Source: Entoloma clypeatum | Lineage: Eukaryota > Basidiomycota > Agaricomycetes > Agaricales > Entolomataceae | Assembly (NCBI GenBank): GCA_963565915.1 | Contig: OY751494.1 | Location: 3,224,001-3,288,000 of the forward strand | Direction: 5' to 3' | DNA length: 64,000 nucleotides | In this document: positions 36,065-48,695 of the stretch, piece by piece | Layout of the letters: the number at the start of each line of letters is the position of its first letter | Numbering within the stretch: the first letter of the stretch is position 1 | Made by a program: the position numbers and the translations under genes | Notes under the pieces: model-generated | What the model saw: the letters and a program-made list of their open reading frames with translations, nothing else | Told to the model about the DNA's origin: nothing | Database searches by the model: none

Positions 36065-36296
36065 TGGAGTGGGCAGAGAACCGGCATATCGGAAACCCGA
36101 GTTACGTCCACCAGCCAGCTCATCCCCCCTTCTCCTCCTCCCTCCGGATTTCCTTCTGCTTGGATATCGCGGGCACCCGCATCAATCACCAGCATCGTCG
36201 TCCAAACCGGGACGATAGCGACACCTTCGGATCCGGGCATAGGAGTCGGAGACGACTCACCCCTCCCGAGCAGGCACATCCACATCACTCCACGAC

Positions 36297-38221
36297 ATGA
36301 GGCTGCTGCGCTCAATCTCGACATCAACCCCTCGTCCGGCGTTCGTGGTGACTCGCCCCCGACCACGTCTCCCAGCACTTCCCCCCTCTCACGCCAGACG
36401 ATCTCCTAGGAGGTTCAATTCTTCCCTTGTCATCGATGGCGGCCCTCGGGGGAATATTGGACATCCCATGTTCGGTGCTCCGAGCTCCCAACCCTCAAAT
36501 GAAGAACCCGACTACCAGAAACCAGGTTAAAATTCTTGACCATTTGTTTCGACCAATGTTAATATAATGCCGGTTGTAGAGCCAATGACCCCACTATCCG
36601 AATACCACAAACTCGTAGATGCAGGGATTCTCCGAGGAGATGCACACCAGACACGTATAATACAGAAACTCCAAGACTTGCACGATAAGCTCATGGACTA
36701 TAACCCTCCCAAGATACCAGGAATAAAGACATCTCATTCCATCGTACGTTTGATAACTTGCGGCGAATTCAATTCATCAATGTGTGCTTGACATCGTAGT
36801 TTTCTCGTCTATTCACCCGCGAAGTTCAGCTACCAACTGCTCCCCCAGAGACAGCACCCAAAGGTTTATATCTGTATGGCGATGTCGGGACTGGAAAGAC
36901 CATGTTAATGGACCTCTTCTACAAGACACTTCCCCTTTCCGTTACGCGAAAACGTCGAGTGCACTTTCATGCCTTCATGATCGATGTACACAAGCGTGTA
37001 CACAGAGCTAAGATTGCTATGGGCTTCAAAGGTGGCGACCCCATATTGCCCGTCGCGAGAGATTTGGCTACCGAGGCTTCTGTTCTGTGTTTTGATGAGT
37101 TCCAGGTGACCGACATCGCGGATGCCATGATACTCCGACGACTTCTCGAAACCATGGTGAACTTTGGCGTAGTCTGCGTTATGACATCCAAGTGATAGCC
37201 TGACTTTTCCCATCCTCGAAGACTCACTTATATTCCTCCCAGCCGGCATCCAGATGATCTCTATAAGAACGGCATCCAGCGCTCCAGTTTTATTCCTGCA
37301 ATCGAACTGCTGAACACCCGATTCGAGGTGACTGATTTGGATTCTGGAACTGGTTGGTCGTCTACCTCCCGCATTTGTGGTTTCCTATTGACATATTCGT
37401 CTAGATTATCGGCGGATTCCTCGAGCGTTATCTCGTGTTTACTACGATCCTCTCTCTCCCGAAAACGCCAGTGAAATCAACAAGATTTTTAATTCAGTCA
37501 CGTCAGCAGATCCGTCCGATCCGCCAATTCGTAACCGTGCGCTCAACACCTGGGGACGAACTATCTTGGTGCCCGAGAGCACCAGCAAGATTGCTAAATT
37601 TACTTTTCATGATCTATGCGGGCAGCCCCTGAGTGCTGCAGACTATCTAGAAGTGACGAAGAATTTTGGGACGGTGTTCGTATTAGATATACCCAAGATG
37701 GATCTGAATTACAAGGATATGGTGAGATATTTCATCCCATCTTGCGTCACCAATAGCTTACGGCCCTCACCAGGCACGGAGGTTTATTACTTTTATTGAT
37801 GGTTCGTGCATCTGCCACATGACTTACTATTGCTAAAACTATATTTCTCTCTAGCATGCTATGAGAGCAAAGTGCGTCTATATTCTCATCGTAAAATCAA
37901 CACTACTCATTCATCCCGCTAGACAAAGCTTCTTGTAACATCGGAAGTACCTATATTTCAGGTTTTCTCAGATGGGACATCGGCCTCTGGTCCAAAGCCT
38001 GTAACGGACCACATGCGTAGCGTGATGGATGACCTGGTAAGGGTGTTCGATTTGTGCCACTCCCATCATGGTTGATGCATGCTTCATAGGGTCTTTCTCC
38101 TGATGCTGTGGGAACAAGCTCGATGTTTACAGGCGATGAAGAGATTTTTGCCTTTGCCAGAGCGTGTTCGAGATTAGTGCAGATGGGTAGCAAGGAGTGG
38201 GCAGAGACAGCAGGTCATTAG
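36297..38221 (+). CDS. AFG1: AFG1/LACE1-like mitochondrial AAA-type ATPase
   Basis: The start at 36297 gives an Arg/Ser/Pro-rich mitochondrial leader (MRLLRSISTSTPRPAF). Exons then give MTPLSEYHKLVDAGILRGD, the Walker A segment GLYLYGDVGTGKTMLMDLFY, VHFHAFMIDVHKRVH and the Walker B segment VLCFDEFQVTDIADAMILRR. These are followed by NRHPDDLYKNGIQRSSFIPA and ARRFITFIDACYE. The family helps degrade or assemble mitochondrially encoded respiratory subunits. The C-terminal exons read TKLLVTSEVPIFQVF and MFTGDEEIFAFARACSRLVQ, ending ETAGH at 38221. A donor-like GGTCAT at the end would allow an alternative last exon. Confidence 0.9.
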
Positions 38222-38378
38222 ATCCGTCACATTTACTTACATAACTGAGACTCGGAACTGATCTAGATGATCTGATCCTCGGACGAAGTGCATCTCTTCT
38301 TCAGCGCAAAATTATGTTGTTACATTCACAAGAATTATTCGCTCATTCATGCTGCAAGCTTTCCTGAAAACCCATCGT

Positions 38379-38969
38379 CTAAGGCTTGCTTCTCAGATCG
38401 ACCGACCCGCGGTTTCCCCTCGCAATGTTGGTGATAGACTGGCTCGAAGAACCGATGGCTTCGCTCGCCTGATTCTTGCCTTTCTCCAAGATGATCTTGA
38501 CAACGTCAACGTCCTTCGAAGTCCCAAAGTCTGTGTCCAGTTGCTGTTTAGACGGTTGGCCCAAAAAGCCTTGATGCCCTTGAGTGGAGTGGAAGATGGC
38601 GAAGGCTTAAAGCCAAAATCAAGTTCCAATCTTCGACAGATATATAACCAGACTTACAGTCAACTACTTCTGCAAGCGGAATAGTGCTGAGGAATGCATG
38701 ATCAGTTATGCAATAGGACGCAATGGCGGGGCGCTATTTACGTGTCTGGGAATTATCAAGAATCAAGATTCATGATCGAGCAAAATCAGGCGCTTTCTAC
38801 ATACCTCCCGATTTCCATTTCTTGTACTAGGTGAGAGTGGCAGTTTGAGCGAACCGATCGAGAAAATAAAACTGTTGCCACTGACCTCTTCGGGATTTAC
38901 AATGACTGTATATTCGGATGTGATGTTGACATCAGGCTTATATACAACTTTGGTAAGAGGCTTGGTCAT
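38379..38969 (-). CDS. RTC3: Small SBDS-domain protein (RTC3-like)
   Basis: The start at 38969 opens MTKPLTKVVYKPDVNITSEY and TVIVNPEE. Four short introns then connect YKKWKSG, DTTIPLAEVVD, SFAIFHSTQGHQGFLGQPSK and QQLDTDFGTSKDVDVVKIIL. The protein is about 120 residues and ends DLRSKP at 38379. This is the N-terminal FYSH fold of SBDS alone, as in yeast Rtc3/Hgh16 (YHR087W), which is linked to RNA metabolism and stress. The joints are supported because each one restores the conserved motif in frame (for example T|CC giving VVDSFAIFHSTQG). It converges on the AFG1-like gene. Confidence 0.85.
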
Positions 38970-39273
38970 AACGGAGAGAGTGAATTTGAATGGTAAAGGG
39001 ATAGGGGGCGGACGTTATTGAAGTGTGAACCAACTGGTAGCTTTTATACCAGGCTATGTGGTCTCGTGCGTCAAAGCGCCCTGACATCATCGATTACGTA
39101 CGCTCCTCTAGTCACGCGCCACCTCCCTTGCAAGATGCTGGACGCGGTGCAGTCCAATACTCCTCATCCAATTTCCGCCAAGGAACATTCATATAAATAT
39201 CCAGAATATCCAGAATGTGCGCCCGAGATTCTGAGTTATATCTTGGTTTTGGGGCGGAATTTGACTTGGCGTC
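38970..39273. other. Intergenic, no gene seen
   Basis: The region lies upstream of the SBDS-like gene and downstream of MLH3, both on the minus strand. A plus-strand frame at 39018-39317 has no recognisable content and overlaps the MLH3 end, so I treat it as noise. Confidence 0.5.
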
Positions 39274-42200
39274 TCACAACGTCCATGCGATTGGTTTCCG
39301 TTTGCAGCGCCCCCTGATGGTTCCAATATTTGTCAGGGGGACCAGTGAGGGACTATGGGGCAAGGCTCAAAGGTAATTTCTACCAAAAATAGCACGCACA
39401 TACCGTCCATGAGCACACTGGAAAGGAAAAGCCGTTTCTGATAACTCCTGGACAAGGTTTTCGCACTGAGGGATGCTCAGAGCATCATTAAACATGATAG
39501 CGCCTAGACAAGCCCATACTTATGTGCCCATGCACTTGCAGTAGAGAGGGACATACCTCGGCACGCCTTCGAGTCAATCAAAGTCAATAATCTCTGTGGA
39601 CACCAACGAAGCGCCTTCATCCAAGCAAATGGATCATCGCATCTCTCATCCGACTTTATCCCAGACGCTGGCGGCATTTCTTTTTCCAGCTGGCCCAGAA
39701 AACCTTTGACTAGATCACGAAGCTCGTCTCCAAGTAGGAGCTAGATTTGAATTGTTAAACGTATGAAAGTTAGTAAAATCATTGTCTCTCCGAACCTTGT
39801 CAGCTATAATGTCTGGAACGCTTTGCACCAAGACCTGAGAATACCCAGCATCATCCTGAGTATGCGAAGCTACGTCCTGAATTGAGAGCCATTCGAAGAC
39901 GAACCCCCAGTGACGAAATATTTCTTGAAACTGCACAGACTCCGCGAGTCTCTGAACTTCGTACACTGTCAACAGCACGGGGAAAGGCGGAGACAGCTTC
40001 CTAAGTGTTATCCCGCGTCCAGAAGGACTACCAGCGTCATTAACTGTGTTCAAGAATCCCAGGCATAGTTCTTTGAGGAAACGTTCAACACGGATGCGCT
40101 CGTCGGCGGCATGTTGATCAATCAGAACAAGAGTACAGCTACCAGTGGCTTCAATATTCGATTGGACAACCTGCCGAAGTTCTGCACATTCTTCATCTGT
40201 GGTGCGACGGGTTTCAAACAAACACGCAACGAATTTCCTGTCAACCTGGTTAATCACCTTCGCTGTCCGCAGGTCTTTCCCGTGAAAGCGGTGCAGTCTA
40301 GAAGTTAAAATGAGGTTGGGATCTGTGGAACAATGATGGGATCGAGTAGACGAGTTCTGGCTGGAAGCATCGAGGACAAGCGATGGAAGTGAGGAGTTGG
40401 ATACAGAAGATGCAATCTTCAAAGAGGGTACTGGTGTCTCAGGAACCTCGTAGACTTGATTTTCCTGAGCCATTCTTAGTTCTCCAAAGCAAACGAGGCA
40501 GGAACTCCAACATACCCTCAATGCTTCTTGGAGCCATCCAGGAAGGTTTTCTTTGTCTGCATTTGCATCCTCGTTTTCTGAGCGAGAAAGTGTACGCCGG
40601 TCCTCATCATGTTCTGGGTTATCTAGTCTATGCCATGGTGGCAGTTTGGCCTGGGGACGAGAATTACCAGTCCTAGAATCGACGAGAAATGTCTGACCAG
40701 TATTCACGTCAGTCCATGTGATGTCGTCGGGTTTGTGGTGGTCCCGGTCACCCAACTGTTTTCTGAGTCAGTGCGAGGCATGAGGAAAGACTAAGAGCAC
40801 AAACCGACAACGTCATCGGCTCCATTGGTTTTCTGGTAGGGTCGTCCTGTATCGACTTGGGAATTTCGAAATGGTCCACATCATCCTCATGGGTCCTCTT
40901 TCTCCGCTTGTGCGGCGACGGCGAATCACTCGCCAAACGTGGAAAATTCGAAGGTCTTCCTGTCCTGAATCCATGACGAACAAGAAAAGATTCGACGCAT
41001 GACGACAAGAGTCCTTCGACGGCATTTCTATCCTGTATAGGGTTCAAGCATCAGGAGTCATTGATGAAAAAAGCTTTTACCTGAAAGTAAACACAAGTTT
41101 TTGCAGGGTCCACACAGTTATCTACGTCAACAGGTGAGACGGTAAGGTTTAAGACATAAACTGGTTTCTTCTCAGTTTTGCGGGGCGATCGTCGAATAGC
41201 TACGAAAGTCAGCATTTCCATTTCATCCAAGTAATATGAACATACTTGAACGAGGCAAGCTCATTTCTCCGGACTCGTCGAGGCCCTGCACTCAGCGGAT
41301 TAGAAGTGAAAAGAAGGATTGTGTGATACGCGATACGTTTTTCGTGAATGAGCTGGAAGCAAAAGCCGAGTCGATGATATAGTGGAGGTCACAACGAGCA
41401 ATCGGATGGCGATTAACATCTGTGAAAGTAATATTAATTAACGACTTAGTTATATTGAGGGTCTCATACTTGCATAAGAATTGGTATCCCTTCGAACCGG
41501 GTAAGTACACTCCAGTATGCAGAACAAGAACTAGAAGAGACCTTGGAAGGAGAGCCATTGAGGCTTATGAAACCAGAAAGCTCCAGGCTTCTTGAAGACA
41601 GCTTGATCTCTTCAACATGCTGGAGGGTCATGAGTAGAGTTCAGTGCTTGCGGAGAGCCAGACTCACCTCTGCAAGGGCCTTGCCGTAAATATTGCGGAA
41701 AGCCATTAGACTAGACGAGGACTGCGTTTTTCCTCGTGAGAGGCCAAGAAAGAAGAAACAACATAGCTTCACAAACTTTTGGAATCCTGAGCACACGACC
41801 TTTCGAGGAAGCAGCGTCACTCTGAAGGTTTTCCAGGCTGAAAGAAACATTGGGAAAGACCAAAGCATATGACTCGAGTTCTTGACGGATTAATTCCAAT
41901 GACCGCGACGGGGACGGGTGCGCGAGGCGACGAACGGGTAGCTATTTGCAATTATCAGACTCTCAACCTATCACAGAAGGCTCTTGAGAATATACGTTAT
42001 AGAACGCGTCGCGAATGCAAACGACGGTGCCTGGTGATTCCTGACGCCAGCGTACAGCAGGGCCTGTGTAGAGGTTCTTTGAGCCCTAAACCACGCATGA
42101 ATGAGTTCTTACGTCTCAGGGAGAGAGGAAGCAAGACCTTGAGGATAATGGACCATGTCTCCCGAGAACGAGCCGTGCGCGACGAAATCTCCATGCATGA

Positions 42201-42636
42201 GACGTCAGCTGCTGATGCCAACGCTGGAATGACAACCTCATTAGCACCAGCGCAAAGTGCAGAATGGGTACCTGACGACCAGCGCTCACCTTCTCCACGA
42301 AACCCGAAAGTAGATAGGGAGTTCGCCATGTTGAAGTCGTGTGATTTGGAGGTTCCTCAGCGAGACTCGGTATAACGATTTTTCGATGAGCAGTTGACAC
42401 ATACCATATCTTCCCTCTTCCGACCCTCGACCAAGGAGGGACAGCCCGTCTTTTGTTATACCTGATCCATTGTCTTTAACCCAGAACATCCATTCCTCGC
42501 AGTCCGCTCCAACCTCGACATGGCTAGCCCTGGCATCAAGCGAATTCTGCACAAGTTCTGATATTATCTGCGGAAGAGATGTAAGAATCTGTGTCGAACG
42601 AAGCCTGACACGCGTGGGGGCATCGAGCTTTTCCAT
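39274..42636 (-). CDS. MLH3: DNA mismatch repair protein Mlh3
   Basis: MutL homolog that pairs with Mlh1 for meiotic crossover resolution and mismatch repair. The start at 42636 gives MEKLDAPTRVRLRSTQILTS. The GHKL ATPase motifs are ELVQNSLDARASHVEV and FWVKDNGSGITKDGLSLLG. The C-terminal endonuclease metal site is intact: VLIDQHAADERIRVERFLKE fits DQHAx2Ex4E. The C-terminal dimerisation and zinc region includes WCPQRLLTLIDSKACRGAIM, then QCAHGR joined to PSLVPL, ending KPIAWTL at 39274. A long divergent linker is typical. The start lies 107 bases downstream of the carboxylase stop on the same strand. Confidence 0.9.
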
Positions 42637-42743
42637 AAGACCAGTGGCATAAGACGAATGAAAGTTTCTTGTGTAATGATAGTACGTCACCGAACGCCAC
42701 TCCATATCGGACACGATGTATGCTAGATATTATTGTAATGCGT

Positions 42744-45111
42744 CTACATCCTGAACACACCATATCCTCTTCCATCCCCATCCCATGTCGTAGATCTTAC
42801 CGCAGATGTACCGCCGCGTTGCTGCCTGGCGGCAAGGGCCAGCCCCAACCCGACAACATCTCGAGTATCTGTGGGCTTGGTGATGCCATCGTCCCATAGT
42901 CGAGCTGTTGAATATAATGCCGTCGACTGGTTTTCGATTTCAGACTTGAGCGATCCATGTTGCGCTGGGTCCCTGTCAAACTGTATGAGCGCATCTGTTG
43001 GTTACGCCAAAACAGACATTTGGCCCTCACTTTGAGACCGAGGTCATGACTTGCGAGAGCTGACCAGAGCCCATAACCGAGACTTTGGAATTCTGAATAC
43101 AGAAAATCAGGGACAATAGCAGGACAAGTGGGGTGCACATACAGGCCACATCCATAGGAATCTCGGCGAGTACTGGAGATGAATGATTTATGATCAAACC
43201 GATGAGAGGAACACCTCATTACTCACAGCACGCCCAGCCATTCCTTGTATACAGTGAGCAAAACTTGGCTGAAAAGTATCCATCGCGCAGGAACTGACCA
43301 TAATTCCCAGCACCAAAACTTCCACCCACAATGACAGTGAGCTTTGGAACATCAGCACATGCAACGGCACGGACCATTTTCGCGCCTTTCTAGAGTTCAG
43401 GGTTTGATGGGAGAAGAAACAGCTCTACGCTCACCGTCCTTCGCGATGCCTCCTTTCTCGGCTTTTGAACCCACCATATATCCTGATTACCGTTAGTATT
43501 GGTTGGATAGAATGATGGAATCCCGTACCAGTTACGTTCACGAGGAACAGGAGCGGAATCTGGCGCTGCGAGCAAAGCTCAATGAAATGGGAAGCCTTCA
43601 AAGCAGACGGGGAGAAAAGAATCCCATTATTTGCGACAATTCCAACAGGATACCCATGTATATGTGCGAATCCCTGCAGCACATCAGGTTAGTTGAGGAT
43701 GCGGGCACGAAAGATTTCACAGACAGTAATCATGGTAGTCCCATATTCTTTCTTGAACTCTCTAAACCGGCTGCCATCAACAATGCGTGCGATGACATCA
43801 CGCATATCAAACGGTTGGCGGACATCAGTGCCGACTATACCATGCAATTCAGAAGCAGGGTACAACGGCTCCTCAGGTTTTTGTGGTGGCTATTTCACGT
43901 ATCTGGTAAGCTTCCGCGCTATTCATAAGTTCGTCAATGGGCTTACTGGCACAGATTTGCTGCCTGCGTTTCCGAGGTCGCCAATGATTTCCCTTGTTAT
44001 AGCAATGGCGTGTGCGTCATCTCGAGCCAGATGATCCGTTACACCACTTTCTGTGGAATGCATTAATCCACCTCCAAGGGTCTCTTCGTCGACCTCTTCA
44101 CCAGTCGCTGCCTTGACGAGTGGTGGCCCAGCTAGGAAAATGTGACCTTGGTTCTGTACAATCACGTTCTCGTCAGCCATCGCTGGGACGTATGCTCCAC
44201 CTGAAAAAGAGAAGAATCAGCTTAACAGCCGAGAGTATATACATCGGGTCCTGACCAGCAACAGATATGCCATGCACGACAGCGATTTGCGGTATGCCAA
44301 GTGCGGACATTTGCGCCTATGCTTATGGTCAGTTCAGATACCTTGAAAAAAGCTAGGCGGCGTTCCCTACCATATTGTAGAATATGCGGCCGAAATGTTC
44401 TTTATCAGGGAAGACATTGGCCTGGTGAGGTAGGGCAGCCCCGCCGGATTCGACTAAACCACCGAATCGTGTTCGGCATGCAAAAATAGCGCAAGAGAGG
44501 AACAATGCGTACCGACATATACGCATGGAAGACCATGTTCGCGGGCGATTTCCTGTGCTCGAACATGCTTTTTTACCTTTGGAGCGTGTATAATCAATTA
44601 CAATGAGCAGACGGAACAGACCAAAGGCATACGGTCAAAGGGTAGTAGGATCCGCCTTTCACAGTCGCGTCGTTTACGACCACAACACACTCTCGGCCCG
44701 CAATGCGTCCTATTCCAGTTATAATGCCTGCTCCAGGGATATCCTCTGGATACACGTCATGTGCAGCCAAAGGTGAAAGCTCGAGAAAAGGAGTGTGTGG
44801 ATCCAAGAGGAGAGCTAATCTGAAGCAAGAGTTGTTGAAGGGAGGAGGCTTTTGATGATATTGGCCGCCGACCTTTCTCGAGGAAGCTTCTTGCCTTTGC
44901 TCCTCATTCGCTCTGCCGCTTTCGCGCTACCACCTGCGCGTGCCTTCGCCATCTTTGCCTCGACATCCGCAACTACCTCGTCCATGGCCTTTGCTTTCGC
45001 TTGGAATTCGGGGGACGACGTCGAGATTAGCGAAGGGAGAACGGATGCATGGTAGGATCTTCTCGGCGACGACAGGGCTATTCGAATCGCTCTCTGGAAG
45101 ACTGAACGCAT
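42744..45111 (-). CDS. MCCB: Methylcrotonoyl-CoA carboxylase beta subunit
   Basis: Carboxyltransferase subunit of the biotin enzyme that converts 3-methylcrotonyl-CoA to 3-methylglutaconyl-CoA in mitochondrial leucine breakdown. The start at 45111 gives an import leader ([20 protein letters not shown]). Motifs: [80 protein letters not shown] and [20 protein letters not shown]. Later motifs are [37 protein letters not shown] and RFLFMWPAARVSVMGSQQL. The protein ends YGVFRM with the stop at 42744-42746. The EELGGG-type HSxxSG block and the C-terminal FGAGNYGM are diagnostic of MCC beta against propionyl-CoA carboxylase. Confidence 0.94.
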
Positions 45112-45250
45112 GGTAAGAGTAGGGATGCACACGTTAGAGAATGAGGCCAAGTTTTTGGTTCGAGGGAATGACGATCGGCCGGAGCTACATACGACCTGAC
45201 TGGGTATGAGAATATGAATGACTACGTGCTACATAGTATTATTCGCATAG

Positions 45251-46699
45251 CTAGAAATCTTTCCAGTCGTCGTCCCAATCGCTTTTCTTTGCCCCAGCAT
45301 GAGTCGAGGACACCTGATGCGGGGGAGACCCTGATTGCTGAAGACCCTGACTATGCTGCCCAAAGAAATCGTCCTCGTCATCGTAATAGAGCGCCGAAGT
45401 TTCGCTATCGTGTTCCGTGGGTAATGCCCCATACCCGGATCTTGCTGGGCCGGAGATCCTGTCCTTGACCGTCCCAACCACGCCACTCACACTCTCCGCA
45501 ACATCCACTCCCAATTGCTGCTTTGACCATTGATTGGCAGTTTCTCCTGCCCCCATAGCCCGTTTCTGTGCCTCTGTCATGTATCCTCTGACGCTCGCTT
45601 GGAAGTTGGGGTCTGTGATCTTCTCAACCCCAGGTTGTATCACATTTTCCGACACAACTTTCGTGGCGCCGACGACTGCCGCAGAAAACAAAGACCAACC
45701 TTTGCCGATTGCCCCGAGAGGGTTTTCTTGGAGATCGGTCAATGTGGGCGCAGCAGATGATGACAATCTGTATGACGAATTATTCGATGCTGGTGCAGGT
45801 GTGTTCCCAAAGCCAGTGTAGCGACCGCCCTGGGAAGGAGGCAAATACTCAGGGCGATTCTCGTTGACTTTGCCCAGACTCTCAAAATACGACTCGTTTG
45901 CGGTTTTCGGATCAGACGACAAATTTGGGGTACCGCGTGGTGAGCCTCGGAATGGGGAGGGTGAGGCACTGCGCAAAGAGCTTCCCGGGGCAGAACGGGT
46001 AGACGCCCGAGATTTGCGAAGCATCTGGGTCACGGAGGGGACAGGTGAGGATGATCGGGTTTGTGAAGTCGTTGGCGGAGGTGGCGATGGTGACCAGTCC
46101 TTGTTGGCCAGAGATGCATCAAGCTTTTGAAAAAAAAAATTGAGAGGCAGAGCAGACTGATAGCTGAACACGCCCACAGACCTTTTCACGATACTGTGTC
46201 GCTGCCCAGCAGTGATATGTATCGTAAGAACTGAGATTGTCGTTGTATCCGCTTTGGTCTGTTGGATAGGATTTTATGAAATCTTTAAACGGAGCGTTGC
46301 CGCCTAACTAAAGGGTAATTAGCGAATTTATTCATAAAGCAGTCGGTGCATGTCTCTTTACCTGCATCCGTTTAATCTGGTCATCTTGCCATGTATCCAT
46401 CGAAATGGACCTCACAAAACTGGATTCGAGAGGATATGAAGTCGGGCGTGCAGCAACTTTGCTGCCACTGACCTAATATGCACACCAAAACCTCGATGCG
46501 TACCAGCGCATTGCAGGCAGAGAAAAATGGCAAAGCTTTGGAGACATTAACAAGTGGGTTGGCGGTAGGGCTATGAGATGTACCTGAGCGAGGCCCATTG
46601 GGGATTTGGATTGGAGCAGTCGTTACATATCTTGTTTCCAAGATCTTCACGCTTTGAGAGTTGCTGGAGAATCTTTTTGGAGGCGATCTGGTCTGCCAT
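45251..46699 (-). CDS. GCS1: ADP-ribosylation factor GTPase-activating protein (Gcs1/ArfGAP1 type)
   Basis: GAP for Arf1 in Golgi COPI trafficking. The start at 46699 gives MADQIASKKILQQLSKREDL, followed by the zinc finger start NKICNDCSNPNPQWAS. Later exons give FVRSISMDTWQDDQIKRMQ, the ArfGAP hallmark containing the invariant W-x-xxQ, and LGGNAPFKDFIKSYP and YHCWAATQYREK. The long C-terminal exon is disordered, with lipid-packing-sensor-like segments (GKGWSLFSAAVVGATKVVSE and VRGYMTEAQKRAM), and ends in the acidic, Trp-containing DWDDDWKDF at 45251. This terminal motif is seen in Gcs1 and ArfGAP1 and binds coatomer. It diverges from the velvet gene. Confidence 0.93.
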
Positions 46700-47005
46700 G
46701 AGAGAGAAAACTCAAATCATGACATGAATACACGTGTGCCATCATGTCCCTCGTCTGCAACCGATCTAATCAGATTTGCGGGAAACATTGTTCGCGATGC
46801 TGTGTCTGGACTGTGCGGTGCGCCAGGATACGGAGGCAATGCAGGAACAAAGTAGAATCAGCCTAGCAGTATGCAATGTTTGTCGTGAGAATCACAGAAA
46901 CTTCGTAGTAACCGTAACAGACTGCTAACCAACAGTATCCTCAATGATACAACATGTAGATAGCCCGAAGATAACTGAGGAAGGGTGCGAGCCACATTGG
47001 GGCCA
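46700..47005. other. Divergent promoter region, no gene seen
   Basis: The region lies between the start codons of the ArfGAP and the velvet factor. The start of the velvet gene is uncertain, so part of this stretch may hold a further upstream exon. Confidence 0.45.
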
Positions 47006-48614
47006 ATGGCATGGACAGAGGTCTGTCGAGGCCCAAGGTCTGTTCTATCTTCAGCACTGACACTACGCCAGACACTATTCACTCGAGGTCGTTCAGCACC
47101 CGTTGCGCGCTCGAATGTGTGGGTTCGGCGACAAAGTGCGTCTCTATTTCTTCCGACGACCTGTACATCCTCTCAAAGAGGACGGCATTCGCAGGATCGA
47201 AGACCATTAGCCCCAGCCGCCGTTGCAAAAATGGTCGTTCGACTTCGTGACGACAGCGTTGTAGATGTCGAGTAAGTTATCTCATCATCCTCGTCTTCAT
47301 ATCTTATCGAGAGAACCCATGCAGCGACGTCGAATGTTCCTTCTTCTTAGTCACTGTCGATTTATGGTCTGCGGACGGGAAGCAGGACATGAACCTTGTA
47401 CTACACCCATCTTCTGCCGATCGATCTTCTCTACCTCCTGTGAAGCCGAAAAGAACGGGACCAAGTAACCCAACACCTCATCCACGTTCCTCAGGTCGTC
47501 AAACACCTTCATCTCAAGCCGCCTCAACTCCTACCCACCTGGTGAGTCTACATAATGCGAGAGCTGAACTTTGCACTAACGGGCGCCGTTCTTCCTCATC
47601 AGAGTCACTACTCCCCGCGTCTAGCAGAAACAGCTCCCCACTGCCCCCCATCCTCGAGTCAATTTGGACAAGGACCACCACGCAACTCAAGCTTTCCACC
47701 TCACAGTCATCCCCCGACCCACTCTATTAGTAGAGCCCACAGTAACGGAACAGACTGCTCTTATTCCGAGGCAGAACAAGAAGTATCACCATACCGAGCA
47801 TGGGCTCCTGACGCAGCCTATCATCAATCCATCGACCCCGTTCCCAATCTGCATATTGACCCTGCCCTTCGAGGTCCTTCGACAGAGGCATTTGCTCCAT
47901 CACATCAGTCTCCCCGTCCACCTCCTTACTACTCTATGAATTATCCGCCTACCGTTCAGGTGGCCTCACAACCAGCAACCGCCGGTGCACACCGGCATAC
48001 ATACACGCGGACCCTCATCGGTCCTCTTTCCGCCAATGCATGTCGTCTATCAGATGAACACAGGAAGCCCGGCATTTTCTTCCTGTTCCAAGACCTCTCA
48101 GTGCGGACAGAAGGTATTCCGCTCCCGCTAAATATAGCTGTGCACAGAACAGAAGGTTCATTTACTTACAGGGACCTTTCGCCTAAGGCTGCGACTGATG
48201 AACATTGGAGCGTGAGTAATCTACATCTCCTATAATGTTACAGTGCATTCAAAATCATTATATTGTTAGGCTACCTGCACCTGAAGCAGGAGCTACTCGC
48301 GTTCACAACGATGTTTCGCCCGTACTTGCCCAGGCTTTCACTGAGCCCTTTGTGGTACATTCCGCAAAGCGATTTCCTGGCGTGCCAGGTGTGTATTAGT
48401 ACTGATTGCTAGTTGTACTTGATAACGATTGTTTCCCTCCTCAGACACGACTGCTCTGTCCATCGCCCTTGGAAATCAAGGGCAAAAGCTCCCGCTGGTA
48501 GGAACTTTTGCATCGCAACTTACGACCTCTGATCTTCTTTAGCGCAATCGACACGGATCCAGCAAGCGTCGTCGGCACGATGACTCTGGTTCCAATGACT
48601 CCGATGAAGCATGA
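47006..48614 (+). CDS. velB: Velvet-domain regulator, VelB-like
   Basis: Velvet factors are fungal NF-kB-fold DNA-binding proteins that couple development, light and secondary metabolism. Exons join to YSLEVVQHPLRARMCGFGDK, then DRRPLAPAAVAKMVVRLRDD, then ECSFFLVTVDLWSADGKQDM, which is the first half of the velvet domain. A Pro/Ser-rich insert (about 47400-47960) follows. The second half is TRTLIGPLSANACRLSDEHR, KPGIFFLFQDLSVRTEG and VHSAKRFPGVPDTTALSIAL. An insert inside the domain is the hallmark of VelB. The end is HDDSGSNDSDEA at 48614 after a basic KRRRH. The first exon (ATG at 47006) is inferred and its short intron is doubtful. Confidence 0.87.
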
Positions 48615-48695
48615 CGTGGTTGGTATGAGGGTTCCCTCGACGCGCCACGCCGTAGAGGTACTGACAGACTGAAGGGTCTTTTCGGCGCTCAAGAC

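Noticed and set aside
38349..38684. Plus-strand open frame of 111 codons
   Set aside because: It is the opposite-strand shadow of the SBDS-domain exons, whose motif is conserved on the minus strand.
43503..43928. Plus-strand open frame of 141 codons within MCC beta
   Set aside because: The minus strand here encodes conserved carboxyltransferase motifs, so the plus frame is a shadow.
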